From: Hippopus hippopus
Taxonomy: Eukaryota > Mollusca > Bivalvia > Cardiida > Cardiidae
DNA length: 64,000 bases
Assembly (NCBI GenBank): GCA_946811185.2
Contig: OX328108.1
Span: forward strand, 7,116,456 to 7,180,455
Reading direction: 5' to 3'
Shown piece after piece: positions 1 through 10,484 of this stretch. Every line of letters starts with the position of its first letter. Position 1 is the first letter of the stretch. Under the pieces are notes generated by a model. That model was not told the origin of the DNA. It did no database searches and saw only the letters and a program-made list of their open reading frames with translations. The position numbers and the translations under genes are program-made.

Positions 1-69
1 ATAAAAGTGATTTACATCGCTTAAACGGAACTTTGTTTAATTATAGAATTCAAAGAGCATGGATAGTTG

Positions 70-170
70 CATGTCAAAGGACCATTTTACCTCATCATTC
101 AGCAGGTTGTTGGACAAAATGAATTCATATTATGCATCGACTTACATGCTAATGAAGATGTATTATACTC
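70..170 (+). repeat. pal-D fragment
   Basis: Internal piece of the pal-D family: the stretch that reads GCATGTCAAAGGACCA and continues to the 'GGACAAAATG' block matches the interior of complete copies such as 21418-21675. Both termini and the hairpin are missing. Confidence 0.6.
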
Positions 171-220
171 ACTTCTTCAAGAGTGCCGCCCATTATACTT
201 GATGTTTATAATCTATATTT

Positions 221-485
221 GAGCCATGCTCTGGCAAACGGGGCCTTAATGCATCTCTGTCATGCATGGTACCAAACAAGTCATCACAGTATTATTCTAC
301 ATCCCTAAAATCCTTTTTGTGTAACAACCAACTGAATCATGAGGTACACTGGTCCTTTGACATACAGAAAATTGACCAATAGCGAAAAGTTTCGACACAG
401 GTCAGCCTGCGCGGACTGCGCAGGCTGACCTGTTTCGATGCTTTTCGCAAATGCATTAAGCCCCCTTTTCACAGAGCACGGCTCA
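221..485 (-). mobile_element. pal-D palindromic element
   Basis: Complete copy. The ends are inverted (GAGCCATGCTCTGG at left, AGAGCACGGCTC at right). An off-centre hairpin near 400-440 pairs ACAGGTCAGCCTGCGC with GCGCAGGCTGACCTGT. At least 19 copies or fragments lie in this window. There is no coding capacity, so it looks like a MITE-like non-autonomous DNA transposon. The transposase superfamily is unknown. Confidence 0.85.
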
Positions 486-709
486 TTTTGAAAAGTCTAC
501 AGCAAATCTCATTTCAGAATTTAACGAGTTGAAATGAGAACTGAAGGATGCAATTTTAAGGCTGTTGTAAGGTAGATTGATCATTTAAAATAAAACGCAA
601 ATCTAAGATCACAGATCAGTCTGGTCTTGATCCATAGTATTCCTCAAAGGCAAGTAAAAATGCCCCTAGCAATTTTTGTGTTAATCCTTGACCACGTGAT
701 AAAAAAAAA
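486..709. other. no feature recognised
   Basis: AT-rich spacer between pal-D and pal-C. I see no open frame, repeat or RNA gene here. Confidence 0.5.
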
Positions 710-1040
710 AAATTAGACTCCTCTGCAATGAAAGTATTTGCAGATGACAAATCACATGAGTATCAAGTTATAGAATTCGTCTTCGGAAAGGGCATAAAAC
801 ATTGTGGGAAAAGGAGAAAATGCTAGTCACCAGCATTTTCCTCTTTTCCCACAATGTTTTCAAAAGTCTTTCTGTCTCATGTTTTTTAAAAGAATTCGTT
901 TTGGAAAGCGCATAAAACATTGTGGAAAAAGGAGAAAATGCTGGTCACCAGCATTTTCTCCTTTTCCCATAATGTTTTTTCAAAAGTCTTTCTTTGTCAT
1001 TTTTTTTTAAACGCCGGATTATTAGTTGAAGGGTTAAAGT
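710..1040 (+). repeat. pal-C with duplicated core hairpin
   Basis: One set of pal-C flanks (GCAATGAAAGTATTTGCAGATGACAAA at left, GAAGGGTTAA at right) holds two successive copies of the core palindrome, at about 797-862 and 910-977. Each pairs AAAACATTGTGGGAAAAGG with its complement. The core was tandemly duplicated, and a short open frame across it is a by-product. Confidence 0.75.
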
Positions 1041-1122
1041 AACAACAGCTGCCAAAAGTAAACAAGGCCGGTCTTAATATGCATTTCAATTCAAAAAGTA
1101 CCATTTAAAAGTACGGAAATGA

Positions 1123-1319
1123 TTGTTAAGATGACAATCTGTTATTGTTCGGTCGGTCTCAATGTTAGTCGTTGGCAGAGCATAATTTTAAAACTAGGTT
1201 AAAACCAGCCAGGTCACTCTATCTTTTGTTTTCTTTTTGCCTGATTGTAAAATTCATTTTTCTGCCAGCGACTATCACTTGGACCGAGCACACAATAACA
1301 GATTGTCATCTTCACAATT
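1123..1319. mobile_element. element P, inverted-repeat MITE
   Basis: About 50-bp terminal inverted repeats: AAGATGACAATCTGTTATTG begins at 1128 and its reverse complement ends at 1312. The arms continue inward through TCGGTC and TAGTCG.TGGCAGA with few mismatches around a centre of roughly 80 bp. This is the only copy seen in the window and it has no open frame. Confidence 0.7.
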
Positions 1320-1591
1320 TAAATACAGTATGATTTAAATCTAAATGCATTTTAACATCTGCTTTGAATTTTTTGCCCGTTATTTGGTCTCTAAAAATGT
1401 ACCATAATTTTCAGCACAATACAAAGAATTCAATCAAAGATACTTTCAAACATACCCTAATATGATGCAGGGCGCTGATGATACGAAAGTTAAGTGAAAA
1501 AACACTTTCTTGATTGAAACATCTTAAACCAATTGGCGACTTACATATTTACTGTCTAACTAAATAATGAAACAGACATTAGTTTTGTGGT
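1320..1591. other. no feature recognised
   Basis: AT-rich spacer between element P and the next pal-C. Nothing coding or repetitive is recognised. Confidence 0.5.
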
Positions 1592-1820
1592 TTAACTCTT
1601 TTCCAAACGACAAAATTTTAGCCTTGTCCAAACTGAAAGCATTTACAGACGACAAAGTTGATTTGACTCAGAAATGAAAATATGTTTTTTGAAGGGTAGA
1701 AAAGATTGTTGGAAAAGGAGAAAATGCTGGTTACCAGCATTTTTTCCTTTTTCCACAATATTTTCAAAAGTCTTTTTTTTCAGAGTCGTTAAAACTGGGT
1801 TTAGTTAGGTAAAGGGTTAA
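1592..1820 (+). mobile_element. pal-C element, full length
   Basis: Starts TTAACTCTTTTCCAAACGAC and ends GGTAAAGGGTTAA, with the core hairpin GGAGAAAATGCTGGTTACC near 1720. The terminal TTAA (1817-1820) is also the first TTAA of the adjoining pal-B. Confidence 0.85.
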
Positions 1821-1930
1821 CTCTTTTGCTGCCAGTGGCTAGTTATATACCTTTTGCGGACGGTGAAGATCAGGATCAGACTGCACAAAAACTGCAGTCT
1901 TATCTTTGATCTTTAAAGTCCGCTTCTACG
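1817..1930 (+). repeat. pal-B, 3'-truncated
   Basis: Begins at a TTAA shared with the preceding pal-C. It has the pal-B left end (TTTTGCGGACGGTGAAGATCAGGATCAGACTGCAC) and a decayed hairpin, but no right terminus. Confidence 0.65.
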
Positions 1931-2042
1931 TACTAACCTATGAGCCAAACTCATATTCAACCGCAGTGGAAATTTATTTTACGGCCTCGAAAATATTCGA
2001 ACTTACTTAGTTTGCAGGGAAAAGATTTTAATGTCGAATAAA

Positions 2043-2257
2043 TTAACAATTAGGCTGCTAAGCGCGACCTACTGACCTTTTTGCAGACGGTGTAGATCAA
2101 GATCAGACTGCACAGAACGTGCAGTCTGATCTTGCATCTACACTGTCCGACAAGGAGATACCGGTATATTTAATCCAAAAATACCTTTCAGCAATATTTG
2201 GGTTTTTACTATCGGCTTGAAAATTTCATTTCACTTATTTAGAAGGAGAAGGGTTAA
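2043..2257 (+). mobile_element. pal-B element
   Basis: TTAA...TAGGCTGCTAAGCGCGACC at left and AGAAGGAGAAGGGTTAA at right. The central hairpin is GTAGATCAAGATCAGACTGC with its complement across a short loop. The right flank carries the family signature GGGTTTTTACTATCGGCTTG. Confidence 0.85.
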
Positions 2258-2796
2258 AGTGTTTACATGGTTCTCTCCAAGTTCTCGTAACTCTGACAAA
2301 AAACTTCAAACCTTTACAATTAATGTAGGAATTCCATCACAAAGATTTGCTTATACCGTAAATTTTGATGTATTTTCATTTTGTTAATTTTTTTTTATCA
2401 TGTTATCGTTGCAAATGCCTTTGTTATGCAATAATTTCTTCTACAAGAATTTTATACTAATCTCACTATATTACCTATCATAAATTTTCTGCTTTCTTTT
2501 CAAGCAGAGATTTTAACATTAAATTTTTTATTAGAAATGCCTTGATATTTTGGCATTCCGTAAAGCGTTTAACTGTTCCTCTGGGAGGGGAAAAATCCGC
2601 GAAAACTTGCCAAAATCGTTTAAGAAACGCGAGCGATAACTGATAAATGTCCCAAATCTGCCATTAATCCATCATTTCTCAACAACAACTGCAGAACACG
2701 ACTACATCTAGCCAAAAAATTCCTCGTATAGATTTCAAAACTTTAATTAAAGATTGGTAAAGTACATAAAGGCCAATGTTTTCTACTGATTTCTTT
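2258..2796. other. no feature recognised
   Basis: AT-rich unique-looking DNA between two pal-B copies. Both strands lack a supportable open frame. Confidence 0.5.
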
Positions 2797-3007
2797 TACC
2801 TTCAGGCTACTAAGCACGACTCAAGGCCCCTTTGCGGACAGTGTAGATCAAGATCAGACTGCACATAACGTGCAGTCTGATCGTGGATCTACACTGTCCG
2901 ATAAGGAGATATCTTTTCCTCCAAAGATGCCTTTGAAATTGCAGAATTTGGGTTTTTACTGTCGGTTTGAAAGTTTCATTTCACTTATCAAGCTGGATAA
3001 TGGTTAA
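2797..3007 (+). mobile_element. pal-B element
   Basis: Left end TTCAGGCTACTAAGCACGAC is diverged. The hairpin at about 2842-2902 is well kept. The right end AGCTGGATAATGGTTAA stops at a TTAA (3004-3007) shared with the next pal-C. Confidence 0.8.
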
Positions 3008-3180
3008 CTCTTTACCAGCAGACAAAATGTTGGACTCATCCAATTTCAAAGCGTTTGCAGACGACAAATTACAAGTGGCTATAAGTAAGGTGTTTGTTTT
3101 TGATATGGTAAGAAACATCGTAGAGGAAGGAGACAATACTGGTTACCAGCATTTTCACCTTTTTCCACAATACTTTAAAC
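3004..3180 (+). repeat. pal-C, right-truncated
   Basis: Shares TTAA 3004-3007 with the preceding pal-B. It contains TTACCAGCAGACAAAATG and the core ACTGGTTACCAGCATTTTCACC, but ends soon after the core, next to another pal-B. Confidence 0.75.
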
Positions 3181-3186
3181 GATATA

Positions 3187-3399
3187 TTAACCCTTATCCT
3201 GCTGAATAATTAAAATGAAATTTTCATTTCCATAGTAAAAACTCAAATGTTGATATTTCAAAGTTATGTTTTGAGGAATAATATCTCGTTATCGGACAGT
3301 GTAGATCCAAGATCAGACTGTACGTTCTGTGCAGTTTGATCTTGATCTACACTGTTCAGAAAAAGGTCAGTGAGTCGCGCTTAGTAGCCGAGGGGTTAA
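3187..3399 (-). mobile_element. pal-B element, reverse
   Basis: TTAACCCTTATCCTGCTGAA at left and TTAGTAGCCGAGGGGTTAA at right. The hairpin around 3295-3360 pairs GGACAGTGTAGATCCAAGAT with its near-complement. Confidence 0.85.
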
Positions 3400-3551
3400 A
3401 TGTTTTGCAGACGACATATGAAATTTGGCTCAAATAAGTAATTAGTTTCACAATCTGTTTTTGACGATGCTTTTTGACTCCCTAGTTGTTTACTTTTCGC
3501 CACCGATGAGCCAGTCTTAGGGTTTAAACCCTTCCCCCTATCCATTATTAA

Positions 3552-3696
3552 TTGTACGGTCAGGTGGCAGGGGACTTGGAAACTTGTTTACGGCTGTGGT
3601 GAATCATGCCGTCGCCCCGAGCCGAAGGCGAGGTGGCGACATGATTCACTACAGCCGTGAACAAGTTTCCAAGTCCCCTGCCACCTGACCGTACAA
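3552..3696. repeat. element J, long near-perfect palindrome
   Basis: Arms of about 60 bp (TTGTACGGTCAGGTGGCAGG at left, its reverse complement ending at 3696) pair almost perfectly around a roughly 13-nt GC-rich centre (CCGAGCCGAAGGC). GC content is well above the surroundings. The element abuts element H. No open frame. Confidence 0.85.
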
Positions 3697-3828
3697 CGAA
3701 TTTATTATACTGCAAAGTTTTAGCCTTTCAAAGCGTGTTAAGCGAAAATTTCCTGTTTTATAGTCTCACGAATCGAGTATGCTGACGAAATAAAAATTCC
3801 CTTCTGAGTGCCCGAATTCAATGAAAAC

Positions 3829-3852
3829 TGACGTCACTGGGAAATGACGTCA
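3829..3852. promoter_or_regulatory. paired CRE-like sites
   Basis: Two copies of the palindrome TGACGTCA (3829-3836 and 3845-3852), spaced 16 bp start to start. They match the CREB/ATF consensus. They sit in element H, so activity is speculative. Confidence 0.4.
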
Positions 3853-3994
3853 CTAAAACGTGCAGTTTGGTGCATAAACGTGCAGTCTGATGATCGATCG
3901 ACGCCGCCATTTTGGATGTTGTGTTGCAAGTGTAGTAATGTATACGGGCACCCAACAGGGAAACTGGTTTTACGTGGTTTTTGCCAGTGTACAT

Positions 3995-3995
<1 letters not shown>

Positions 3996-4045
<50 letters not shown>
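3996..4045. repeat. (TA)n(TG)n microsatellite
   Basis: Alternating TA run that switches to an uninterrupted TG run of about 18 units, inside element H. Potential Z-DNA tract. Confidence 0.95.
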
Positions 4046-4046
<1 letters not shown>

Positions 4047-4107
4047 CGGGGCATATTATCCAATCAGATCACGAGAAATTTCTTTGCAGTATAATAATCA
4101 CCTCTTT

Positions 4108-4280
4108 ATGCTTTCCTGGAGTTTCTTTTACCATTATTTCGAACAATACACCTCCCTAATACTTCTTTTCTAAAAAGCCATCGTCGAAACAATGACCATC
4201 GGTGAGGGAAGAATGAATTCTGTCGAATTGACTGTCATCAATTCTCGGTACGAAATTGGACAAGTTGGTTCCAAGCCCTG
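4108..4280 (-). repeat. SINE fragment, reverse
   Basis: Reverse complement reads CCAATTTCGTACCGAGAATT, then a gap, then GACAGAATTCATTC and CATTGTTTCGACGATGGCT. This matches the middle of the SINE at 62278-62591. The tRNA head is missing, and the minisatellite begins shortly after. Confidence 0.65.
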
Positions 4281-4357
4281 TATGTTACCGACTGGTTTTG
4301 GTTACCAATTGTTTATGTTGACTATCCTTGTTTTCCTGGAATGTTTTCGAAATCGTC

Positions 4358-6350
4358 TGCCACAAACTTATGTCAGGGGAAAATGCCGTTAACTTACTTC
4401 AGGGGCGCGGGGGGCGGGGGATGTAGCAAACTTGTTTAAGTGGGCTCTGCGATATATTTATTTCGGAAGGCAATGCTACAAATATGTTTAAGTTGGCACT
4501 GCAACAAGTTTGTTTCATGGAACAATACCGCAAAAGTGTTTAAGGAAACAATACCATAAACTAGTTAAAATGGGCGCTTCAACAAAATTGTTTCAGGGGG
4601 GCAATGCCACAAAAATGTTTCGGTGAAAAAATGCCAAAGACTTGTTTCATGGGAAAAAATGCCACAAACTTGTTTCACGGAACAATGCCACAAGTTTGTC
4701 TTATGGAACAGTGCCACAATCTTATTTCCTGGAACAATACCGCAAACTTGTCTCAGGAATAATGCTGCAAGCGTGTTTTAGGAAACATTACCGCCATCTT
4801 GTTACAGGAACATTTCTGCAAACTTGTTTCAGGGGGCAATGTCGCGATTGTGTTTCAGTTAATTCAAGAAAAAAATGCCGCTATCTTGTTTCGTGGAACA
4901 ATACCACAATCTTGTTTTGAGGAACTGTGCCACACGCCACTATTTTGTTTCAGGGAAAAATGCTTCAAACATGTATAAGGGAACAATGTTCCAATCTTTA
5001 TCTGGGAAAAATGCCGCAAACTTGTTTCAGGGACTAATACAGCAAACTTGTTTCAGGGACTAATACCGCAAACTTGTTTCAGGGACTAATACTGCAAACT
5101 TGTTTCTGGGAAAAATACTACAAACTGATTCAGGAAACGATACCGCAAACTTGTTTCTGGAAACAATACTACAAACTTGTTTCAGGGAACGATACCGCAA
5201 GCTTGTTTCAGAGACTAATACCGCAAACATATTTCTGGGAACAATGCCGCAACCTTGTTTCTGGGAACAATGCCGTAATCTTGTTTCAGGGATAAATACC
5301 GCAAACTTGTTTCTATCCTGAACAATGCCGCAAAGATGTTGCTGGGAACAATGCAGCAAACTTGTTTCTGAGAACAATACCGTAACATTGTTATAGGCAA
5401 ATATGCCGCAAACTTATTTGAGGGACTAATATCGCAAACTTTTTTCTGGGAACAATGCCGCAAAGTTGTTTCAGGGACTAATGCCGCAAACGTGTTTCTG
5501 GGAACAATACTGCATTATTATTTCTGGGAACAATGATGCATACTTGTTTCAGGGAACAATGCCGCAATCTTGTTTGAAGTAAGAATACCACAATCTTGTG
5601 TCTAGGGGCAATCATACAAACTTTTCTCATGCGGAACAAAGCCGCTGACCTGTTTCGGGTAACACTACCGCACACTAGTGTCATGGAACAACTACGCTGA
5701 CTTATTACAGGGAACAATACCGCAATCTTGTTTCAGTGAATTATGTTGGAATCTTATTTCTGGGAACAATGCCGTAAGCTTGTTTCTTGGGACAAAGTTG
5801 CAGTTTTTTAAATTTTGTTTAAGGGGAAAATGCCACAAACTTGTGTCTGAGAACCATGTCGCAATCTTGTTTCAGGGAAGAATATCACAATGTTATGGAA
5901 GGGGTGCCCCAAACTTGATTAAGGGAACCATGGCACAAACTTGTTTCAGAGAACAATTCCACTAACTTGTTTCAGGGAACAATGCTGCAAATTTGTTTCT
6001 GGGAACAATGCCGTCAACTTGTTTATGGGGCCAGTACTACAAACTTGTCCCAGGGGGATGTCGCAAACTTGTTCTAGGGAACTAAACCGCTCATTTGTTT
6101 CAGGGGCTAATATCGTCTACTTGTTTCAGGGAACAATTCCGCAAACTTGTTTCAGGGAGTTTCAGGGAATAATGCTGCAAAATTGTTACGGGGAGCAATG
6201 TAGCAAACATGTTTTACGGAAAAATGCCACAACTCTTTTTCCCGGGGGGGGGGGGGGGGTGGGGGTGGAAATCAATGCTGTAAACTTGTTTCAGGAGACA
6301 ATGCCACAAACCTCTCTTGGGTAGTAATGCCGCAAACTTGTTTTAAGGGG
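4358..6350. repeat. 26-bp minisatellite array
   Basis: About 2 kb of tandem copies, on the order of 70, of a roughly 26-bp unit, consensus near GGGAACAATGCCGC plus AAACTTGTTTCA, with frequent 1-3 bp indels. Because 26 is not a multiple of 3, each frame cycles through all phases, and the consensus plus strand is free of stops. This explains overlapping open frames of 60-127 codons. Real copies carry shifts and stops, so no gene is called. Confidence 0.95.
6244..6259 (+). repeat. poly-G run
   Basis: Sixteen consecutive G residues followed by T and GGGGG, inside a degenerate minisatellite unit. A G-quadruplex is possible. The length may be unreliable in any assembly. Confidence 0.9.
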
Positions 6351-6437
6351 GTATCGGGTGTTTTATTTTTTATCTACCAAATCATGGTGGAAGGTCTAGT
6401 TATGCCATGGATATAGCCGATAGGAACCCCTAACTGC

Positions 6438-6631
6438 TTAACTCTTTTAACGCTGAAATCAATTTAATCTCCTATCCAGACAGTAGAGATCAAGAGCAGA
6501 CTGTACAAAATGTGCAGTTTGCTCTTGAATCTAAACTGTCCGCTTCTTTTTAAGATATTCTGATAAAACAGCTTTGAAATTGCAATATCTTCATCTTCAG
6601 TACTGTTAGAGAACGTGCATTTCATTTTTAA
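6438..6631 (+). mobile_element. pal-B, diverged
   Basis: TTAA-bounded. The hairpin AGAGATCAAGAGCAGACTGT with its complement is degenerate. The terminal TTAA (6628-6631) is shared with the reverse pal-B that follows. Confidence 0.75.
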
Positions 6632-6842
6632 CCCTTATCCGGGAATATAAGTAAAATGAAATTTTTAAGCCTATAGTAAAAACCCAGATGTTGCTATTTC
6701 AAAGGCATTTATTTTTGGGAGAAAATATCTCCTTATCGGACAGTGTAGATCAAAGATCAGACTGCACGTTCTGTGCAGTCTGATCTTAATCTACACAGTC
6801 CTCAAAAGGTCAACAAGTCGAGCTGTGCAGCCTCTGGGTTAA
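6628..6842 (-). mobile_element. pal-B element, reverse
   Basis: TTAACCCTTATCCGGGAATA at left and CAGCCTCTGGGTTAA at right, with a strong hairpin at 6738-6802. It is head-to-head with the previous pal-B across one TTAA. Confidence 0.85.
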
Positions 6843-7094
6843 AGCACGACAAAGGTTACAAACCCCTAAATCTATGCACTCTAGCTCTTTGATAATTTAT
6901 GACTTGGTACTTGAAAACCTAGACTAGTATTTGAACGCACGGTAGGGTTGTACAGAGATTACTCGACTTGAAATACACTAAATATCAGATTACAAACTAT
7001 AAACATTAATTAAAAATACTATCAGCTAATTTCAAAATTATGGCGGATGATACTTAAGATTCTTGAATTTAATTTTCCTCGTGAGAGTTCAATT

Positions 7095-7325
7095 ATTCAT
7101 CCAAACAACGAAATTTTAAACTTGTTGAAATTGAAAACATTTGCAGATGATAAACTAAATGTGACTCAAAAAATTGAAATTAGTTTATGGAAGGGTAGCG
7201 AAGATTGTGGACAAAGGAGAAAATGCTGGCTACCAGCGTTTTCTCCCACCTACGATGTTTTCTATTGTCTTCTTCTTTCTTCTACTTTAGGATCGTTAGA
7301 ACTAGGGATTGTGTTGTAGAGGGTT
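7095..7325 (+). mobile_element. pal-C, diverged ends
   Basis: Contains AAACTTGTTGAAATTGAAAA, CATTTGCAGATGATAAACTA and the core AATGCTGGCTACCAGCGTTT. The termini have decayed. Confidence 0.75.
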
Positions 7326-7409
7326 TTTAGTACAACTTCTCCAAAATTATGTTATCTGTTGCTTGAGAACAGATTCCGGAACGATTATATAATTTCAAAG
7401 TGAACACTG

Positions 7410-7640
7410 TTAATTTTCTCTATATCCCTACGACATATTTTACGACTTGTCCAGACTGGAAGCATTTGGCAGACGACAAATAAATGTGACTCAAAAATTG
7501 ATTTTTTTTTTTTAAATTTTGGAAGGGTCAAAACCATAGTAGGAGAAAATGCTGGCTACTACCCCCCCCCCCTTTTTTTTTAAACGAAGTTTTCAAATGT
7601 AGTTTTCTTTTTGTAATTAAAACTCGGGGTTGTTTGAGAA
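7410..7640 (+). mobile_element. pal-C with homopolymer expansion
   Basis: TTAA at 7410, then ACGACTTGTCCAGACTGGAA, and GAAAATGCTGGCTACTAC followed by a poly-C/poly-T tract where the second hairpin arm should be. The arm has been replaced by homopolymer. Confidence 0.7.
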
Positions 7641-7802
7641 ATATAGAATCTGACATAATTTGTGTTGGCGTTGAGATTGAATTTAAAAATGAAGAGAGAG
7701 TTTAATAAAACTTTATCTCAAATACCAACGAGTGTCATATTCTCTTTATAACATAACTATTTCTCGAGAATTATTTGAAAGATTGTTAGGTCTTTTAAAT
7801 GA

Positions 7803-8370
7803 ATAGAGGATATTTGTTATTTTCGAAGAGTCATCGAAATTTATTTCATCTAGTGAACATCATCGACAATATTTCCGTGCGCAGCCACTCGTGAAATTAT
7901 TACCGATGATGTTCACTCGATGAAATAAATTTCGATCTTTCACCGATAAAAACACAAAGATTCTATTTATCTGATGTTTCTAAACCCCCTTTTTTTTGTA
8001 AGGGCTTTCGTCAAAATCCAGCACAGTTGTTTTCGTTAATTTCCCATGGAGTACCCACCTTTAAACAAGAACGCATTAAAGTATTACGTATAGCGCAAGA
8101 TACTCGTATGTAGAGTAAATACACATAAATTACGTCATATTTCCCATCTGCTTGAATGACCCGCGTTGTTTACCCAGGTAACTTGTGCACTGAAACTACT
8201 GTTTCCGCCCTCGATTGAACAATTAGAAAATATGAATTCGGTATCTTTCACTAGTCCTAACTATGAAATATCAGACCATAATCAATCATCAAATATTTCT
8301 CGATAAGCTACCGAAAAGTATGATCCACCATTAAATATTTCTCGATAAGCTACCGAAAAGTATGGAATAA
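7803..8370 (+). repeat. family F interspersed repeat
   Basis: Starts TAGAGGATATTTGTTATTTT. It has a large imperfect hairpin at about 7845-7955 (TTTCATCTAGTGAACATCAT against ATGATGTTCACTCGATGAAA), a shared 300-bp body, and ends near CGATAAGCTACCGAAAAGTATG. Other copies are at 11635-12150 (reverse) and 58223-58655. The last 42 bp are tandemly duplicated (8291 and 8333). Class unknown. Confidence 0.75.
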
Positions 8371-8525
8371 AAGAAAATTCTTTATGGCTATACAACACCG
8401 AAAATAAGGGAGCTAATGTGATAAAAGGATTTACATGCAACTTCTCTAAAACTATCTTATCTTTTGCTTGAGTACAGATCCTTCGGGTCGATCGTAAAAT
8501 TTCAAAGTGACTATTTTTTCTCTTT

Positions 8526-8742
8526 TAAAGCTTTACAAAACGACACAGTTTCAGACTAGATCAAATTTAAAGTACTTGCAGACGACAAAATTAATGTTAC
8601 TCCAATAGCGGTTTTTTTTAAAAGGTAGGAAACATTGTTGGAACGTGAGAAAATGTTGGTTCCTTCATTTTCTCCTTTTTGGACAATATTTTGAAAAGCC
8701 GTTCTCCTTAGAGTCGTTAAAACTGGAACTTATTTGGTAATC
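8526..8742 (+). repeat. pal-C, diverged
   Basis: CTTTACAAAACGACACAGTT, GCAGACGACAAAATTAATGT and the core GAGAAAATGTTGGTTCCTTC with a matched right arm. It runs directly into the next pal-C. Confidence 0.7.
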
Positions 8743-8934
8743 AAAAATTGAAAGCAGACGACAAAAAGTATGTTCCTCAAATGACACGATTTGTTTCTGA
8801 AAAGGACAGAGAACTTTGTTGAAAAAGGGAAAATGCTGGTTCCAGCGTTTTGTTTCTTTTGCCACTATGTTTTCATGCGCATGTTTTTTATACTTAGGGT
8901 CGTAAAAACTCGGGATTAGTAGGTAAAGGGTTAA
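8742..8934 (+). repeat. pal-C, left-truncated
   Basis: Begins within the left flank (AAAATTGAAAGCAGACGACA). The core is AAATGCTGGTTCCAGCGTTT. The right end GGTAAAGGGTTAA is intact. Confidence 0.7.
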
Positions 8935-8997
8935 CAGTTTTCATTGAACTACTTTTCCTTGCTCTCTGCACTTTTCAGAAATTGTAAGTCATACTTC

Positions 8998-9060
8998 TAC
9001 AACGCTGCCAAACGACAAAAGTTTGGGTCGGTTCACACTGAAAGCACAACTAGACACAGG
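8998..9060 (+). repeat. pal-C left-end fragment
   Basis: CTGCCAAACGACAAAAGTTT, then GGTTCACACTGAAAGCAC, resembles the pal-C left flank only. Confidence 0.4.
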
Positions 9061-9150
9061 ATTCATTTCAGTTTTAGTCTTCGTTGAGTCCTTTTCTCCA
9101 TTAATGATTACTAAGTGCGCCAACTAAACTGTACAAGGGGACAAAGGCAC

Positions 9151-9320
9151 ATATTCACTAAACCATTCTACACTGCATTCTTTGTCTTATTCTAGATTTA
9201 GAAAGTAACGCTATTTCTGATTGGCTAAGCCGTTTGGTTAAGCCAATCAGAATTTGCATTACAGTTGAAACTTCTTGAGAATTAGACTAAGAACATTCTT
9301 GAGAATGGATGGTGAATACT
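9151..9320. mobile_element. pal-A CCAAT palindrome
   Basis: Ends ATATTCACTAAACCATTCT and GAATGGATGGTGAATACT are inverted. The centre reads CTGATTGGCTAAGCC, GTTTG, GTTAAGCCAATCAG, so an ATTGG and a CCAAT face each other. Whole-element palindrome with no open frame. Confidence 0.85.
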
Positions 9321-9534
9321 TACCCTAGATTACATTTTCGAGGTGCTTGTACTTGCTGTTTTGTACGCCAGGTTGTAAAAGAGATTAAAGGAACCATCGT
9401 TAAAAGCAATGTCTCAATTCATGTTCAACCCACAATAAGATGCCAGCAAAAAAAAAGGGAGGGAGGTGCTATTAGTCATGATAGGCTTTGGCGTTGAAGA
9501 TTCATGCCTACGGACAATCTTGCAAAGAATCGAG

Positions 9535-9600
9535 CACCCCAGAGTGAGGATCGAACCTTAGACTTCCAGCTTTCATATCTTACACCGTCACTACTTGACC
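9535..9600 (-). repeat. tRNA-derived SINE head, reverse
   Basis: The reverse strand has AGTAGTGACGGTGTAAGA, a box-A-like block, and GGTTCGATCCT, a good box B, about 40 nt apart. There is no acceptor-stem pairing, so it is not a tRNA gene. Confidence 0.45.
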
Positions 9601-9821
9601 CTTTACTACATGATCCCGAGTTTCAAGAACACTGAAGAAAAAGACTTTTGAAAATATTGTGGGAAAAGGAGAAAATGCTGGTTATCAACATTTTCTCCTT
9701 TTCCCATAATATTTTCTACTTTTTATTGACAACTTCCATCATTTGAGCCACAATGAAATTCTTGTCAGAATATGCTTTCAATTTGGATGGGTCCAGAATT
9801 TGTCGTCTAGTGAAGAATTAA
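9599..9821 (-). mobile_element. pal-C, reverse
   Basis: ACCCTTTACTACATGATCCC at left. The core is AAATGCTGGTTATCAACATT. Right end TTTGTCGTCTAGTGAAGAATTAA. Confidence 0.8.
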
Positions 9822-10035
9822 CCACCCAGAACTCATGTAATGTGTTGCGTTCATTCGACCCAGTTTAAATTTCTGGCAGTACCTTTTTGAACAAAATGCT
9901 TTATTGGTGCAAAAGCGATCTCCAGGCAACAAATGTAATTAGGTTCGAATGATGGCAATTGTCTTTGAAAGAAAAATAAAGATCTTGCAGAAAAACCAGA
10001 AATTTGTCTGTTTTCTAGATGGTTTCTTACCAAGG

Positions 10036-10305
10036 AGCCGAGCCCGGTAGCGCAGTCAGTAGGGTGTGACCATGGAGTGGCTGGTTCGAATCCCCAGTTG
10101 GACGAATTTCTTTCCAGGCACTGGTGACAGCCACAGTGACAGGATTCATTCCTCTCTCGACGATGATTTTGTTGGAAAGCAGCCGTGGTTGAAGAATATT
10201 ACCAAGCCTTGGTAAAAGAAATTTCAGAAAAGCATGGATAGATGCACTGGCCGCCGCCATATAACTAAGATAATGTTAACAGCGGTGTTAAACATTAACA
10301 AACAT
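10036..10305 (+). repeat. tRNA-derived SINE
   Basis: Head GAGCCCGGTAGCGCAGTCAG (box A) and GGTTCGAATCCCC (box B), then CGAATTTCTTTCC, GACAGGATTCATTCCTCTC, GAAAGCAGCC, GCATGGATAGATGCACTGG and the tail GCGGTGTTAAACATTAACAA. It matches the SINE at 62278. Open frames on the reverse strand here are SINE artefacts. Confidence 0.85.
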
Positions 10306-10484
10306 CTTACCCAGGAAACGCAAAAACACTGGATTTGGTAAAAGGTTTAATATTTTTTCACCTCCCTCGCTTCAACCTGTTCTAGTCTTGCGTCACAACC
10401 ACATCATTCTGTTTCTCTGTCTATCTTCTATGCAGAGTTCTTCTCACTCGAGCTTCTCCTAACTTTACTGTTTTGATTTCATCT

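Larger units (their letters stand above)
3702..4097. mobile_element. element H, TIR element
   Basis: A perfect 16-bp inverted repeat, TTATTATACTGCAAAG at 3702 and its complement ending at 4097, bounds 396 bp. Inside are two TGACGTCA motifs, a CCATTTTGG block and a TA/TG microsatellite. Short open frames on both strands cross the microsatellite and are not credible genes. The superfamily is unknown. Confidence 0.7.

Noticed and set aside
3818..4173. Frames with His-Thr or Cys-Val repeats
   Set aside because: Translation of the TG/CA microsatellite in element H.
5941..6324. 127-codon plus-strand open frame with repeated CFRE motifs
   Set aside because: Wholly inside the 26-bp minisatellite; neighbouring copies shift frame and the opposite strand is also open, so it is a simple-repeat artefact.
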